From NCBI RefSeq assembly GCF_000422425.1, contig NZ_AULT01000006.1:62001-126000 (forward strand): a DNA stretch of 64,000 nucleotides, written 5' to 3'. Shown piece by piece: positions 16,391 through 25,098 of this stretch. Position 1 is the stretch's first letter. Each line of letters opens with the position of its first letter. The position numbers were made by a program, and so were the translations under genes. Source of the stretch: Oceanospirillum beijerinckii DSM 7166 (GTDB taxonomy: Bacteria > Pseudomonadota > Gammaproteobacteria > Pseudomonadales > Halomonadaceae). The notes beneath the pieces are model-generated. The model saw only the letters and a list, made by a program, of their open reading frames with translations, had not been told where the DNA came from and did not search any database.

Positions 16391-18241
16391 ATGATCAATA
16401 AATATCCCCTCTGGAAATATCTGCTGATTTTCGTGGTTGTGGCGATGGGTGTAGTTTACGCCCTGCCAAACCTGTATCCAGATGACCCAGCTGTGCAGTT
16501 AACCAGCCAGCGCGGCTCGATTCAGGTGACTGACAACGAGCTGAATAAGGTCACTAAGGCGCTGGATAGTGCCGGTATTGGCTACTTTGGCCAGACGATT
16601 GAAAACAATAACGGTCTGATTCGTTTCAACAGCGATGACGATCAGTTAAAAGCAAAAACCATTATTCAGCAGGCTTTGGGTGAAAACTACGTTGTAGCCC
16701 TGAACCTGGCTCCTACCACCCCAGAGTGGTTAACGAATATCGGTGCTGGCCCAATGAAGTTGGGTCTTGACCTGCGTGGCGGTGTGCACTTCCTGATGGA
16801 AGTGGATATGAAGGAAGCCATCGCTCAGCGTAACGAAGTTTATGTCAGCGAAATTAAGACGCTGCTGCGTACCGAGCGTCTGCGTTATCGTCGTATCACC
16901 CGTGATGAGGGTGTGATCAGCATTCGTTTTAAAGATGAAGAGCTGAGGGAAAAAGCTAAGTTCCTGCTGCGTAATGAATTTTCTGACTTTACTCAGAGCG
17001 AGCGTGAAGACGGTGACAGCTTCTATCTGGAGCTGCAGCTGTCGGAAGTGGCTGTACGTAATATCGAAGACTATGCGGTAAAACAAAACCTGACTACCCT
17101 GCGTAATCGTGTGAATGAACTGGGTGTTTCTGAGCCGATCGTTCAGCGTCAGGGGCGTAACCGTATCGTAATCGAGCTGCCGGGTGTGCAGGATACTGCT
17201 GCGGCTAAGCGTATTTTAGGTGCTACGGCTAACCTGGAATTCCGTCTGGAAGCCCGTTCCGATAGCAGCAGCCTGGATACCGAAGAGTTTGCCTTCCGTG
17301 ATAATCCAAACCGTGAAGCGACGCTGGAACGGGATATTATTATCACAGGTAACAGCGTCTCCAATGCGCAATCTGCCTTTGATGAAAACGGTGTGCCTCA
17401 GGTAAATATCGATCTGGATAGCCAGGGCGGTAAGCTGATGAACCGTGCCACCCGTAACAATATCCGTCGTCGCATGGCGGTGGTGTTTGTTGAGCACAAG
17501 GTGAAAACCCGTATCGTAGAAGAAGCGGGCGAGAAGATTGAGCAGCGTCTGCCATACGTTGAGAAGCATATTATCTCCCTGGCGACCATTCAGAGCGCCC
17601 TGGGTAACAGCTTCCGTATCACAGGTCTGGATGCACCGGGTGAAGCTTCTGAGCTGGCGCTGTTACTGCGTGCCGGTTCTCTGGCTGCGCCAATCTACTT
17701 TGTTGAAGAGCGCACCATTGGCCCTAGCCTGGGTAAAGAAAATATCGAGCTGGGCGTCACCTCGGTACAGATCGGTATGGCACTGGTCGTAATCTTTATG
17801 CTGGCCTTCTATAAAGGCTTTGGTGTAATTGCGAACCTTGCGCTGACTGCGAACCTGGTATTGCTGGCAGCCTTGATGTCCATGATGTCGGCGACACTGA
17901 CGTTGCCGGGTATTGCCGGTATTGTTTTGACGCTGGGTATGGCGGTGGATGCTAATGTGCTTATCTTCTCCCGGATAAAAGAAGAGCTTAATAATGGTAT
18001 GTCGCCGCAGATGGCGATTCACTCGGGTTTTGAACGAGCCTTTGTGACCATTTTTGATGCTAACCTGACGACTTTACTGGTCGCCGTGATTCTATTTGCG
18101 GTGGGTACTGGTCCGGTGAAAGGTTTTGCGGTGACACTGTCGCTGGGTATCCTAACTTCCATGTTCACCGCGATCATGGTAACCCGAGCCTTGGTGAATG
18201 TGACTCATGGTGGCCGTCAGCTGAAGAAGCTGTCGATCTGA
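16391..18241 (+). CDS. secD: Protein translocase subunit SecD
   Basis: SecD with SecF uses the proton gradient to pull exported proteins through the Sec channel. The 616-residue protein has an N-terminal membrane helix, a large periplasmic P1 region starting with LGLDLRGGVHFLMEVDM, and five C-terminal membrane helices with the RND-like signature LTLGMAVDANVLIFSRIKEEL, whose Asp is part of proton relay. The start at ATG 16391 is preceded by TAAGGA. Length and order are typical of gammaproteobacteria. Confidence 0.98.
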   Translation: MINKYPLWKYLLIFVVVAMGVVYALPNLYPDDPAVQLTSQRGSIQVTDNELNKVTKALDSAGIGYFGQTIENNNGLIRFNSDDDQLKAKTIIQQALGENYVVALNLAPTTPEWLTNIGAGPMKLGLDLRGGVHFLMEVDMKEAIAQRNEVYVSEIKTLLRTERLRYRRITRDEGVISIRFKDEELREKAKFLLRNEFSDFTQSEREDGDSFYLELQLSEVAVRNIEDYAVKQNLTTLRNRVNELGVSEPIVQRQGRNRIVIELPGVQDTAAAKRILGATANLEFRLEARSDSSSLDTEEFAFRDNPNREATLERDIIITGNSVSNAQSAFDENGVPQVNIDLDSQGGKLMNRATRNNIRRRMAVVFVEHKVKTRIVEEAGEKIEQRLPYVEKHIISLATIQSALGNSFRITGLDAPGEASELALLLRAGSLAAPIYFVEERTIGPSLGKENIELGVTSVQIGMALVVIFMLAFYKGFGVIANLALTANLVLLAALMSMMSATLTLPGIAGIVLTLGMAVDANVLIFSRIKEELNNGMSPQMAIHSGFERAFVTIFDANLTTLLVAVILFAVGTGPVKGFAVTLSLGILTSMFTAIMVTRALVNVTHGGRQLKKLSI

Positions 18242-18301
18242 TCGGATTGAAACACCGTTCCGGGGCTGAATTCAGTCCCGGACATAACGGAAGATAATAT
18301 T

Positions 18302-19225
18302 ATGTCTCGTATCAATCGTTCCATCGATTTTATGGCCAAGCGCAAAATCGCTGGAATTTTCTCTATTATCCTGCTGGTGATCTCTATTGGTTCGCTGGCG
18401 GTCAATCAGTTGAAACTTGGGCTGGACTTTACCGGTGGTACCCTGGTTGAGGTGGTGTTTGAACAGGCTCCTGAGCTGGAGGCGCTGAGAACCCAGTTGG
18501 AAGATGCTGGGTTTGAAGATGTGACAGTGCAGAACTTTGGCTCTGACCGTGATGTGCTGGTGCGGCTGGCTCAGGGGTTTTCTCCGACAGTGGGTAACGA
18601 GGTGTTGGCGGCAATTAAGCAGAACGACACCTATTCCGTTGAGCTAAAGCGTGCTGAGTTTGTGGGTGCGCAAGTGGGTGAAGAACTGCGTGATCAAGGT
18701 GGCATGGGCATGCTGTTAGCCCTGGCCCTGGTGATGGTTTACGTCGCGCTACGCTTCCAGTTTAAGTTCTCCGTTGCAGCAGTTGCGGCACTGGCGCACG
18801 ATGTGATTATCATGCTGGGGCTGTTCTCCATCCTGCAGTTGGACTTTGATCTGACGGTGCTGGCCGCAGTACTGGCAGTGATTGGTTACTCGCTGAACGA
18901 TACCATCGTAGTGGCGGATCGTATTCGTGAGAACTTCCGTCGTCTGCGGACCGGAGATTCTGTTGAGATTATCAATGTTTCCCTGAACCAGACGCTGGGG
19001 CGTACCTTGATTACCTCTTTGACAACAATCCTGGTTCTGCTCGCACTTTTCTTCTTTGGTGGTGAGCTGATTCATAACTTTGCCGTTGCTCTGCTGGTGG
19101 GTGTGTTGGTAGGTACCTACTCCTCCATCTATGTGGCAGCCAATATCCTGTTAGTGATGGGTATCGATCGTGAAGATCTGATGCAGCCAGAGAAAGAAGG
19201 TGAGGTGCTGGACGATCGTCCATAA
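18302..19225 (+). CDS. secF: Protein translocase subunit SecF
   Basis: Partner of SecD, 307 residues. It shows the N-terminal helix, the LGLDFTGGTLVEV P1 motif, and the C-terminal membrane block with AVIGYSLNDTIVVADRIREN and LTTILVLLALFFFGG. The start at ATG 18302 follows GGAAGA. It is 60 bp after secD in the same operon and is followed by a terminator. Confidence 0.98.
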   Translation: MSRINRSIDFMAKRKIAGIFSIILLVISIGSLAVNQLKLGLDFTGGTLVEVVFEQAPELEALRTQLEDAGFEDVTVQNFGSDRDVLVRLAQGFSPTVGNEVLAAIKQNDTYSVELKRAEFVGAQVGEELRDQGGMGMLLALALVMVYVALRFQFKFSVAAVAALAHDVIIMLGLFSILQLDFDLTVLAAVLAVIGYSLNDTIVVADRIRENFRRLRTGDSVEIINVSLNQTLGRTLITSLTTILVLLALFFFGGELIHNFAVALLVGVLVGTYSSIYVAANILLVMGIDREDLMQPEKEGEVLDDRP

Positions 19226-19256
19226 GTGCTTTCTGCTATCGCTAGATAAATAAAAG

Positions 19257-19285
19257 AGGTTGGCTTGAAAGAGTCGGCCTTTTTT
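19257..19285 (+). terminator. Rho-independent terminator after secF
   Basis: AGGTTGGCT (19257-19265) pairs with AGTCGGCCT (19272-19280) with three G-U pairs, followed by TTTTT. Confidence 0.75.
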
Positions 19286-19404
19286 AATGCCTGCGATTTG
19301 TCAGGTTTGTCAGGTCTCTGGAGCTAGGTGATTGGATAAAGACAGTGATTGACTCGAACCCCGTCCAGCCTCTAGCCTCAGGCATCCAGCCTTTTCTTTA
19401 GGCA

Positions 19405-19441
19405 ATAAAAAACGCCCCAGCCGGTGAGTTGGCTGGGGCGT
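19405..19441 (-). terminator. Rho-independent terminator after suhB
   Basis: ACGCCCCAGCC (19412-19422) and GGCTGGGGCGT (19431-19441) form a perfect 11-bp stem; on the minus strand it is followed by TTTTTTATT. Confidence 0.9.
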
Positions 19442-19504
19442 CGGCTTTCGTAGAGAAAGAAAGCTAAATGGGTTAAATCACATCCGTAAGTGTTGTTTTA
19501 ATAC

Positions 19505-20299
19505 TTACAGGTGGATTTTGACAAGCTGTAGGATTACCTTGTACATCTTAGGGTTTGCCAGCAGCAGGTTGCCATCCTGAGGCAGATTTGGGTTGCCATC
19601 AATAGAGCCTATCAGTGAGCCGCTCTCTTTTGCGAACAGAGCTGCAATCTTCATCTCTGTCTCGTCTGCGCCGAATACAACGCTGGCATCAGTGAAGCCT
19701 GCGACTGTGTTTAACAGATCCAACAGAGTACAGCCTGATGCGTGCATGCTTTCAGCAACCTGGCCAATTTGTTGGGTCAGTGCCATATAAATTGGGAAGT
19801 TACGGGCACGGTTTTCAATAGCTGGCAGTGACAAAGAGTATTTTCCTGCATCCAGCGAGCGCTGCCCACTGGCGCGCAGGCGGCGACCGTTGAGCTGAGC
19901 ACCACGGCCGCGGGAAGCATAAAATTCGTCGCCCGTGATAGGATTCACGACAACAGTATGCTCCAGTTTGCCTTTAATTTCGATGCTGATAGAAACCGCA
20001 TTCATGGGAAGAGAGCGGCTTAGATTGTTCCATCCATGGGCAGGATGCACGATCCAGACAATGTCTTTTCCTTCACCTTCACCGGTGATAGGGCGTTCAA
20101 AGTGGCCTTTAAAGCTATGCTCTGGATGAGCGCGATTTAACTGCTTGATAATAAAACTTTCTACAGAACGAGCTGTATCTTCCAGCAGTTGCTCAACCTT
20201 GTTATCTTCACGGGCGTGGTCTAAACGCTCGTTGATACGCTGAAAATTTTGCATAGCACTACGCGCAGTGCGCAGCGCCAATTGAACCATTGGATGCAT
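19505..20299 (-). CDS. suhB: SuhB/inositol monophosphatase family protein lacking catalytic metal ligands
   Basis: Position (between secF and trmJ) and colinear similarity identify this 264-residue protein as the SuhB orthologue: HPMVQLALRTARSA at the N-terminus and YASRGRGAQLNGRRLRASG at about 128-145 are conserved. The catalytic set is not. The family's GEE metal motif reads GHF (65-67), the DPLDGTTNF loop reads HPAHGWNNL (85-93, both metal Asp replaced by His), and the C-terminal WDxAAG motif reads TEMKIAA (about 214-220). Inositol-phosphate hydrolysis is therefore unlikely. E. coli SuhB also has a non-enzymatic role in rRNA transcription antitermination with NusA/RNA polymerase, which could explain retention. 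The frame is intact, so this is not a plain pseudogene. Confidence 0.88.
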   Translation of the reverse strand: MHPMVQLALRTARSAMQNFQRINERLDHAREDNKVEQLLEDTARSVESFIIKQLNRAHPEHSFKGHFERPITGEGEGKDIVWIVHPAHGWNNLSRSLPMNAVSISIEIKGKLEHTVVVNPITGDEFYASRGRGAQLNGRRLRASGQRSLDAGKYSLSLPAIENRARNFPIYMALTQQIGQVAESMHASGCTLLDLLNTVAGFTDASVVFGADETEMKIAALFAKESGSLIGSIDGNPNLPQDGNLLLANPKMYKVILQLVKIHL

Positions 20300-20735
20300 G
20301 CGAATACCGTTAGATGAAACATTGTTAAAGAACGAGGGCGGCAGATAATAACAGAATATTTTTTGAAATCGAGTCTTTTATGGATAAGTTTTTGTAAATT
20401 TTAGCGCCGATTTTTTTGTTACCATGGTCATTGGGTTTCATAGTTAGGCAGGTATTTTTTTACAGCCTTGATATCCTTTTGTTTTTCCTTTTTTTAGTCG
20501 TTTAGGCTATCAAGGGATCTCTGTTTTGCGACTTTTTTTGTCGTTCTTGTTGCCATCGTGGTTAATACCCGCTCACACTCACCATTTAATAGGAGGCTCT
20601 GTTAAACCCTGTTTGTCATCTCTGACTCAGATATAGCTGGGATGTCCAGTGTCTGCGTCTTTTCAGATGTCCATAGCGACTAAGATGTAAGTGTCTACTG
20701 AATTAAATGCGCTCATAGGGTTTAACTGTGATGAT
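20300..20735. other. Divergent intergenic region suhB-trmJ
   Basis: These 436 bp are T-rich on the plus strand and hold no supported gene. CCTTGATA (20466-20473) and TATCAAGG (20508-20515) can form an 8-bp stem with a 34-base loop. TAGGAGGC at about 20590 looks like a ribosome site but no sensible frame follows. Confidence 0.4.
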
Positions 20736-21545
20736 ATGCTGGACCAGATTCGAATCGTATTAGTAAATACCACCCATCCAGGTAATATTGGTGGGGCGGC
20801 CCGTGCCATGAAAAATATGGGGCTGTCGGATCTGGTTTTGGTAGAGCCCAAGCGCTTTCCTGATCCAGAGGCCAATGCCCGCAGTTCCCGTGCTGATGAC
20901 ATTCTGGAGCAGGCGCAGGTAGTTGCTACACTGGAGGAAGCGATTGCGGATTGTCAGCTGGTCATAGGCACCAGTGCCCGTCAGCGTCATCTGTCCTGGC
21001 CTTTGATCTCACCGCGTCAGATGTCGGCGCGGATTCAACAGGATTTACGGCAACAGCCTGATCTGAAGGTCGCTTTGGTATTTGGTCGTGAAGATCGTGG
21101 GCTCACTAATGAAGAGCTGGCCCTGTGCCACTACCATGTTCATATCCCGACCGAAGAGAGTTTTAGCTCTCTGAATGTTGCGGCCGCCGTTCAGGTGTTG
21201 GCTTATGAAGTTCGTGTTGCCTGGTTGGACAGTCAATCTGTTGCAGAGCCAGACTGGCAGCAGGAGTGGGATACTGAGTGGGCAGATGGCCAGAATGTAG
21301 AGCGTTTCTATCAACATCTGGAACAGACGTTGATCGATATCGACTTTTATAAACCTGAGCAGTCTCAACAGTTGATGCTAAAACTGCGGCGTTTATATCA
21401 GCGCGCCCGTTTGGATAAGGTAGAGCTGAATATCCTGCGCGGCATTCTGACGGCGGTACAGAAATCTGTACAAGATCCCGTTCAAAATTCAACTTTGGAC
21501 TCAGCTGTGGTTTCGGATGCGGCTGCGGATAAAAAGGAATCCTAA
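20736..21545 (+). CDS. trmJ: tRNA (cytidine/uridine-2'-O-)-methyltransferase TrmJ
   Basis: TrmJ 2'-O-methylates position 32 of tRNAs. The SPOUT domain begins IRIVLVNTTHPGNIGGAARA and contains the knot motifs ALVFGREDRGLTNEEL and IPTEESFSSLNVAAAVQ. A C-terminal extension to residue 269 supports dimerisation. ATG 20736 (MLDQIRIVLVN) is chosen by family alignment; a GTG at 20691 would add 15 residues with no homology. It sits directly upstream of iscR as in Pseudomonas and E. coli. Confidence 0.95.
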   Translation: MLDQIRIVLVNTTHPGNIGGAARAMKNMGLSDLVLVEPKRFPDPEANARSSRADDILEQAQVVATLEEAIADCQLVIGTSARQRHLSWPLISPRQMSARIQQDLRQQPDLKVALVFGREDRGLTNEELALCHYHVHIPTEESFSSLNVAAAVQVLAYEVRVAWLDSQSVAEPDWQQEWDTEWADGQNVERFYQHLEQTLIDIDFYKPEQSQQLMLKLRRLYQRARLDKVELNILRGILTAVQKSVQDPVQNSTLDSAVVSDAAADKKES

Positions 21546-21711
21546 GCTCAACGAGTCTGGTTGTTGGGTCGATAGGGTTGTCGTTCCGGGATAGGTGGTT
21601 GTTTGTCGACTGTTTATCCATTAAGCGCAAAAATTAAAATGCAAGTAAGCACTTATTTCGTTGCGAAGTTCGATTCTTACTTATCTGATGAATTAGTTTT
21701 TATTGCTATAC

Positions 21712-21740
21712 TTGACCAAAATGCTTGGTGTTTGCATAAT
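21712..21740 (+). promoter_or_regulatory. iscR promoter with overlapping IscR-like box
   Basis: TTGACC (21712-21717), a 17-base spacer and CATAAT (21735-21740) form a near-consensus sigma70 promoter 56 bp before iscR. The -35 lies inside ATACTTGAC...CTTGGTGTT (21707-21731), an imperfect match to the IscR type 1 [2Fe-2S]-form site (left half good, right half off by one or two bases). Autorepression by holo-IscR fits. Confidence 0.65.
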
Positions 21741-21795
21741 GCCATGTAAGTTAAGCCATTATTACAAGCAATAGAATTATACTGGGGATATCACC

Positions 21796-22266
21796 ATGAG
21801 GCTGACAACCAAGGGTCGTTATGCAGTGACCGCAATGCTGGATCTGGCCTTGCACGCTACCGAGGGGCCGGTGAGCCTGGCGGATATTTCTAAGCGGCAA
21901 GAGATTTCTTTGTCCTATCTGGAGCAGCTGTTTGCCAAACTGCGTCGTAATGAGTTAGTTAGCAGTGTGCGTGGCCCGGGTGGTGGTTATCAGCTGAGCC
22001 GCGACAGTCATGATATTTTTGTGGCTCAGGTAATTGATGCGGTCAATGAATCAGTTGACGCGACCCGTTGTAGTGGCTTGGGCGACTGTAAAGATGGTAA
22101 AGAGTGCCTGACCCATCATCTCTGGTGTCAGCTGAGTGACAAGATTCATGATTTTCTTAGTGGTATCAGTTTAGGTGAGTTGGTGCTGCAACATGAGCAG
22201 GCTGCTCGTGAGGCTTGTGGCTTGAATAAGGACTCGAGGGATAAAATTCAAGTTGCGCTGATGTAA
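21796..22266 (+). CDS. iscR: Fe-S cluster assembly transcriptional regulator IscR
   Basis: Rrf2-family winged-helix regulator of 156 residues. It starts [19 protein letters not shown] and contains the wing motif [12 protein letters not shown]. The [2Fe-2S] ligands are present as C-x5-C-x5-C-x2-H in [17 protein letters not shown], so cluster sensing should work. Holo-IscR normally represses the isc operon. Here the downstream operon is reduced to iscS and iscA. Confidence 0.96.
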   Translation: MRLTTKGRYAVTAMLDLALHATEGPVSLADISKRQEISLSYLEQLFAKLRRNELVSSVRGPGGGYQLSRDSHDIFVAQVIDAVNESVDATRCSGLGDCKDGKECLTHHLWCQLSDKIHDFLSGISLGELVLQHEQAAREACGLNKDSRDKIQVALM

Positions 22267-22291
22267 GCTTTTTTGAGCGTGCCGTGTATTT

Positions 22292-22316
22292 AAAGCCAGG
22301 CCAGCCCTGGCTTTAT
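22292..22316 (+). terminator. Terminator-like hairpin between iscR and iscS
   Basis: AAAGCCAGG (22292-22300) pairs with CCTGGCTTT (22306-22314), followed by ATTGTC. With a 331-bp gap to iscS it suggests iscR is at least partly separated from iscS. Confidence 0.65.
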
Positions 22317-22352
22317 TGTCTATTAAGTACGTAATTGTCTATTAAGCACGTA
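22315..22352. repeat. 19-bp tandem direct repeat
   Basis: ATTGTCTATTAAGTACGTA (22315-22333) is followed directly by a copy with a single change (C for T in the middle) at 22334-22352. The rest of the iscR-iscS gap (to 22597) holds no gene I can support. Confidence 0.8.
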
Positions 22353-22597
22353 ATAACCTTGCTTTAGTTATTGATTGGGCGCTCAGTGGCACTGGTTTTA
22401 GTCGGTAGATTCGGTATGCTTCACCTCATTTTTCTTATATAGCGCTTTGTCTCTAGGTCCTTGTTGATAACTTGGTTTTTCGGATTGTTCAAGTCGGTCG
22501 GATTGATTGAGTAGAGGGATGCAGATTGGAGCGAGCGGGTCCTGACGGTATCAGGATGATTGAATTTTTGCTGTATTGAATTTGGTGAAATAGCCCT

Positions 22598-23749
22598 ATG
22601 CAAACGGTTTATCTCGATTACGCAGCAACCACCCCTGTTGATCCGGCGGTTGCTAAAAAGATGATGGAGTACCTGACTCCGGACGGTTGTTTTGCTAATC
22701 CGGCATCCCGCGCCCATATGCTGGGCTGGTTTGCGGAGCAGGCGGTGGAGAATGGTCGTCTGCAGATTGCTAAGGTATTGAACTGTGACGCCCGTGAACT
22801 CGTGTGGACCTCAGGCGCAACGGAGTCAAATAACCTGGCACTGAAAGGCGTAGCGGAAACCCGCCGCAGTCGTGGTAATCATATTATTACCTCAGCGGTT
22901 GAACATAAGGCTGTGCTGGATACCTGTGGTTGGTTAGAGCGGCAGGGCTTTGAGGTGACCTATCTGCAGCCGAATGCGCAAGGTGTGATTGAGCCGGAGC
23001 AGGTGGCAGAGGCGATTACCGAGCAAACTATTCTGGCGTCTTTTATGTTCGTTAATAACGAACTGGGCAGCATCAATAATATTGCTGCTATTGGCGAGCT
23101 GCTGCGTAGTAAAGATATCGTTTTTCATGTGGATGCGGCTCAGGCTGGCGGCAAGCTGACGATTGATCTAAAAACACTGCCAGTGGATCTGATGTCGTTC
23201 AGTGGCCATAAGATCTATGGGCCTAAAGGCATTGGTGTGCTGTATGTGCGTCGTGATCCTGATCTGAAGGTAGCAGCCCAGATACATGGTGGTGGTCATG
23301 AGCGGGGTATGCGTTCCGGTACTCTGCCGACGCATCAGATTGTGGGTATGGCAGAAGCCTTTGTATTGGCTGATGAGCGTCGTGAGCAGGATTTGGAGCA
23401 TTTGCAGGCGCTGAGAACGCAACTTTGGCAGGGTATTTCTGTCTTAGGTGATATCAGCGTTAATGGTGATTTCGAGTCGGGTTTTCCTGGAATTATTAAC
23501 GTCTGTTTTGGTGGTATCGGTGGCCAGGGCGAGTCCCTGCTGATGGCCATTAAAGAGGTGGCGGTATCCACGGGTTCAGCCTGTAACTCAGCCAATGTGG
23601 ACCCCTCTTATGTATTAAGTGGTATCGGTTTAAACAGGGAGCAAGCATTAAGCTCTCTGCGTATGAGTATGGGGCGTTTTACTACCACAGAAGAGATTGA
23701 ACAGGCAGTGAACACCATTGTCACTGCAGTGACTGCACTGCGTAGCTGA
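22598..23749 (+). CDS. iscS: Cysteine desulfurase IscS, C-terminally short
   Basis: PLP enzyme that takes sulfur from cysteine for Fe-S clusters and tRNA thiolation. Its 383 residues align with E. coli IscS throughout: [12 protein letters not shown], the PLP region [27 protein letters not shown] with the Schiff-base Lys, and the catalytic loop [17 protein letters not shown] with C329. The protein ends right after the last core helix (VTAVTALRS), lacking the roughly 22-residue tail by which E. coli IscS (404 residues) docks IscU. No iscU follows. It may instead feed tRNA thiolation, IscA or other acceptors. The ribosome site is weak. Confidence 0.92.
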   Translation: MQTVYLDYAATTPVDPAVAKKMMEYLTPDGCFANPASRAHMLGWFAEQAVENGRLQIAKVLNCDARELVWTSGATESNNLALKGVAETRRSRGNHIITSAVEHKAVLDTCGWLERQGFEVTYLQPNAQGVIEPEQVAEAITEQTILASFMFVNNELGSINNIAAIGELLRSKDIVFHVDAAQAGGKLTIDLKTLPVDLMSFSGHKIYGPKGIGVLYVRRDPDLKVAAQIHGGGHERGMRSGTLPTHQIVGMAEAFVLADERREQDLEHLQALRTQLWQGISVLGDISVNGDFESGFPGIINVCFGGIGGQGESLLMAIKEVAVSTGSACNSANVDPSYVLSGIGLNREQALSSLRMSMGRFTTTEEIEQAVNTIVTAVTALRS

Positions 23750-23842
23750 GTTATTTTTGATCATTAGCTGGCGGTGTGTATTAACGATTAAGTTGATTTC
23801 GAGTGCTTCGTTGCTTGGAGCGAGAGATTTAAGGAGTCTGCT

Positions 23843-24166
23843 ATGGCAGTAACAATTACAGAACCCGCTGCGGCTCATATTCAAAAGTGTCTGCAGGAAC
23901 GGGGCAGTGGCGAAGGTTTACGGGTGAAGGTCAAGCCGAGTGGTTGTTCAGGTTACTCTTACGTGCTGGATTTTGCTGATGAGATTGCCAGTGGTGATCA
24001 CGTCTTTCAGCAGCACGATGTTAAGGTCATTATCGATCCTGAAGCCCTGGATATTCTGGACGGCAGCGAAGTGGACTTTGTCACTCAGGGTCTGAACAGC
24101 TTTTTCCGTTTTAATAACCCGAATGTGAAAGACGAGTGTGGTTGCGGTGAGAGCTTTAACGTCTAG
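23843..24166 (+). CDS. iscA: Iron-sulfur carrier protein IscA
   Basis: A-type carrier of 107 residues with the three conserved cysteines: one in KPSGCSGYSY and two in DECGCGESF. The start at ATG 23843 has AAGGAG ideally spaced. In most gammaproteobacteria iscU sits between iscS and iscA, and hscB, hscA and fdx follow; here a 93-bp gap precedes iscA and ndk follows. No remnant of iscU is visible in the gap. Confidence 0.95.
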   Translation: MAVTITEPAAAHIQKCLQERGSGEGLRVKVKPSGCSGYSYVLDFADEIASGDHVFQQHDVKVIIDPEALDILDGSEVDFVTQGLNSFFRFNNPNVKDECGCGESFNV

Positions 24167-24412
24167 ACCCGTCTTGTGCAAAGGGTTGCCTGTGCTGGTG
24201 ACTAAACGCTTCTTCTCAAGCCTTTCCCGGTTGAGTTTGGCGTAAAAAAGGCAGTCATGAGCCAGGTTTGTACATAGGCGTGCTTTTTTAGCGTTTTTTT
24301 TACACTCTGACGGGCACTATCCATACCAATTTGCTATTAATCTGCGTATACTGCGCGGGTTTTTACTTTTATCTTTTTAATTCACTGATTTTAGACGCTG
24401 GAGATGTTTCCA

Positions 24413-24842
24413 ATGGCTGTAGAACGCACTCTTTCCATCATTAAGCCTGATGCTGTTGCTAAAAAATGTTGTTGGTCAGATCATTGCTCGTTTCGAGAAT
24501 GCTGGTCTGCAAGTTGTTGCTGCTAAGATGGTTCACCTGTCTCAAGAGCAGGCTGAAGGTTTCTATGCTGAGCACAAAGAGCGTCCTTTCTTTGGTGATC
24601 TGGTGGCTTTCATGACTTCTGGCCCAGTTGTTGTTCAGGTTCTGGAAGGTGAAAACGCAATCACTCAAAACCGTGATCTGATGGGTGCAACTAACCCGCA
24701 AGAAGCTGCTGAAGGCACTATCCGTCGTGACTTCGCTGAGTCTATTGATGCGAATGCGGTACACGGTTCTGATTCTCCTGCTTCTGCAGAGCGCGAAGTG
24801 GCTTACTTCTTCAACGCTGAAGAGATCTGCCCACGCGGCTAA
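24413..24842 (+). pseudogene. ndk: Nucleoside diphosphate kinase gene with a one-base frameshift
   Basis: ATG 24413, preceded by GGAG, opens [17 protein letters not shown], the exact Ndk start. Then an A6 run at 24461-24466 puts the frame off: the correct continuation ([20 protein letters not shown]) is in the frame entered only by dropping one A. The rest is intact, including the active-site histidine in NAVHGSDSP, ending with ICPRG at 24842. Removing one A gives a 142-residue Ndk of normal length. Either the A6 is a homopolymer sequencing error, or the gene is a recent pseudogene. A short A6 is a poor slippage site and the shift needed is +1, so programmed recoding is less likely. Confidence 0.9.
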
Positions 24843-25098
24843 TATCTGATTTGTCCCTGATGCCTTCCCGGCAGTTTTGAACGCTTTTTGCGTTTGATTC
24901 AGGGACTTATCCGCTGGTTTTATACCAGAACACTGGCAGCCACTTTATTGTGGCTGCTTGTGGTTCCGGCAAATGCCTTTCCTGCAATTTTTTCAGGTTG
25001 CCACTTTTTAACCTTCAGCTTGTCTTTTAATGACTCAGCCCCTTCATAATATGGGCCTTTCACGAGCTTAAAACACAACCTGGGCACCGGTGAGAACT

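Noticed and set aside
24461-24466. Programmed frameshift in ndk
   Set aside because: A6 is short for polymerase slippage, the needed shift is +1, and no stimulatory Shine-Dalgarno or stop codon arrangement like that of prfB is present.
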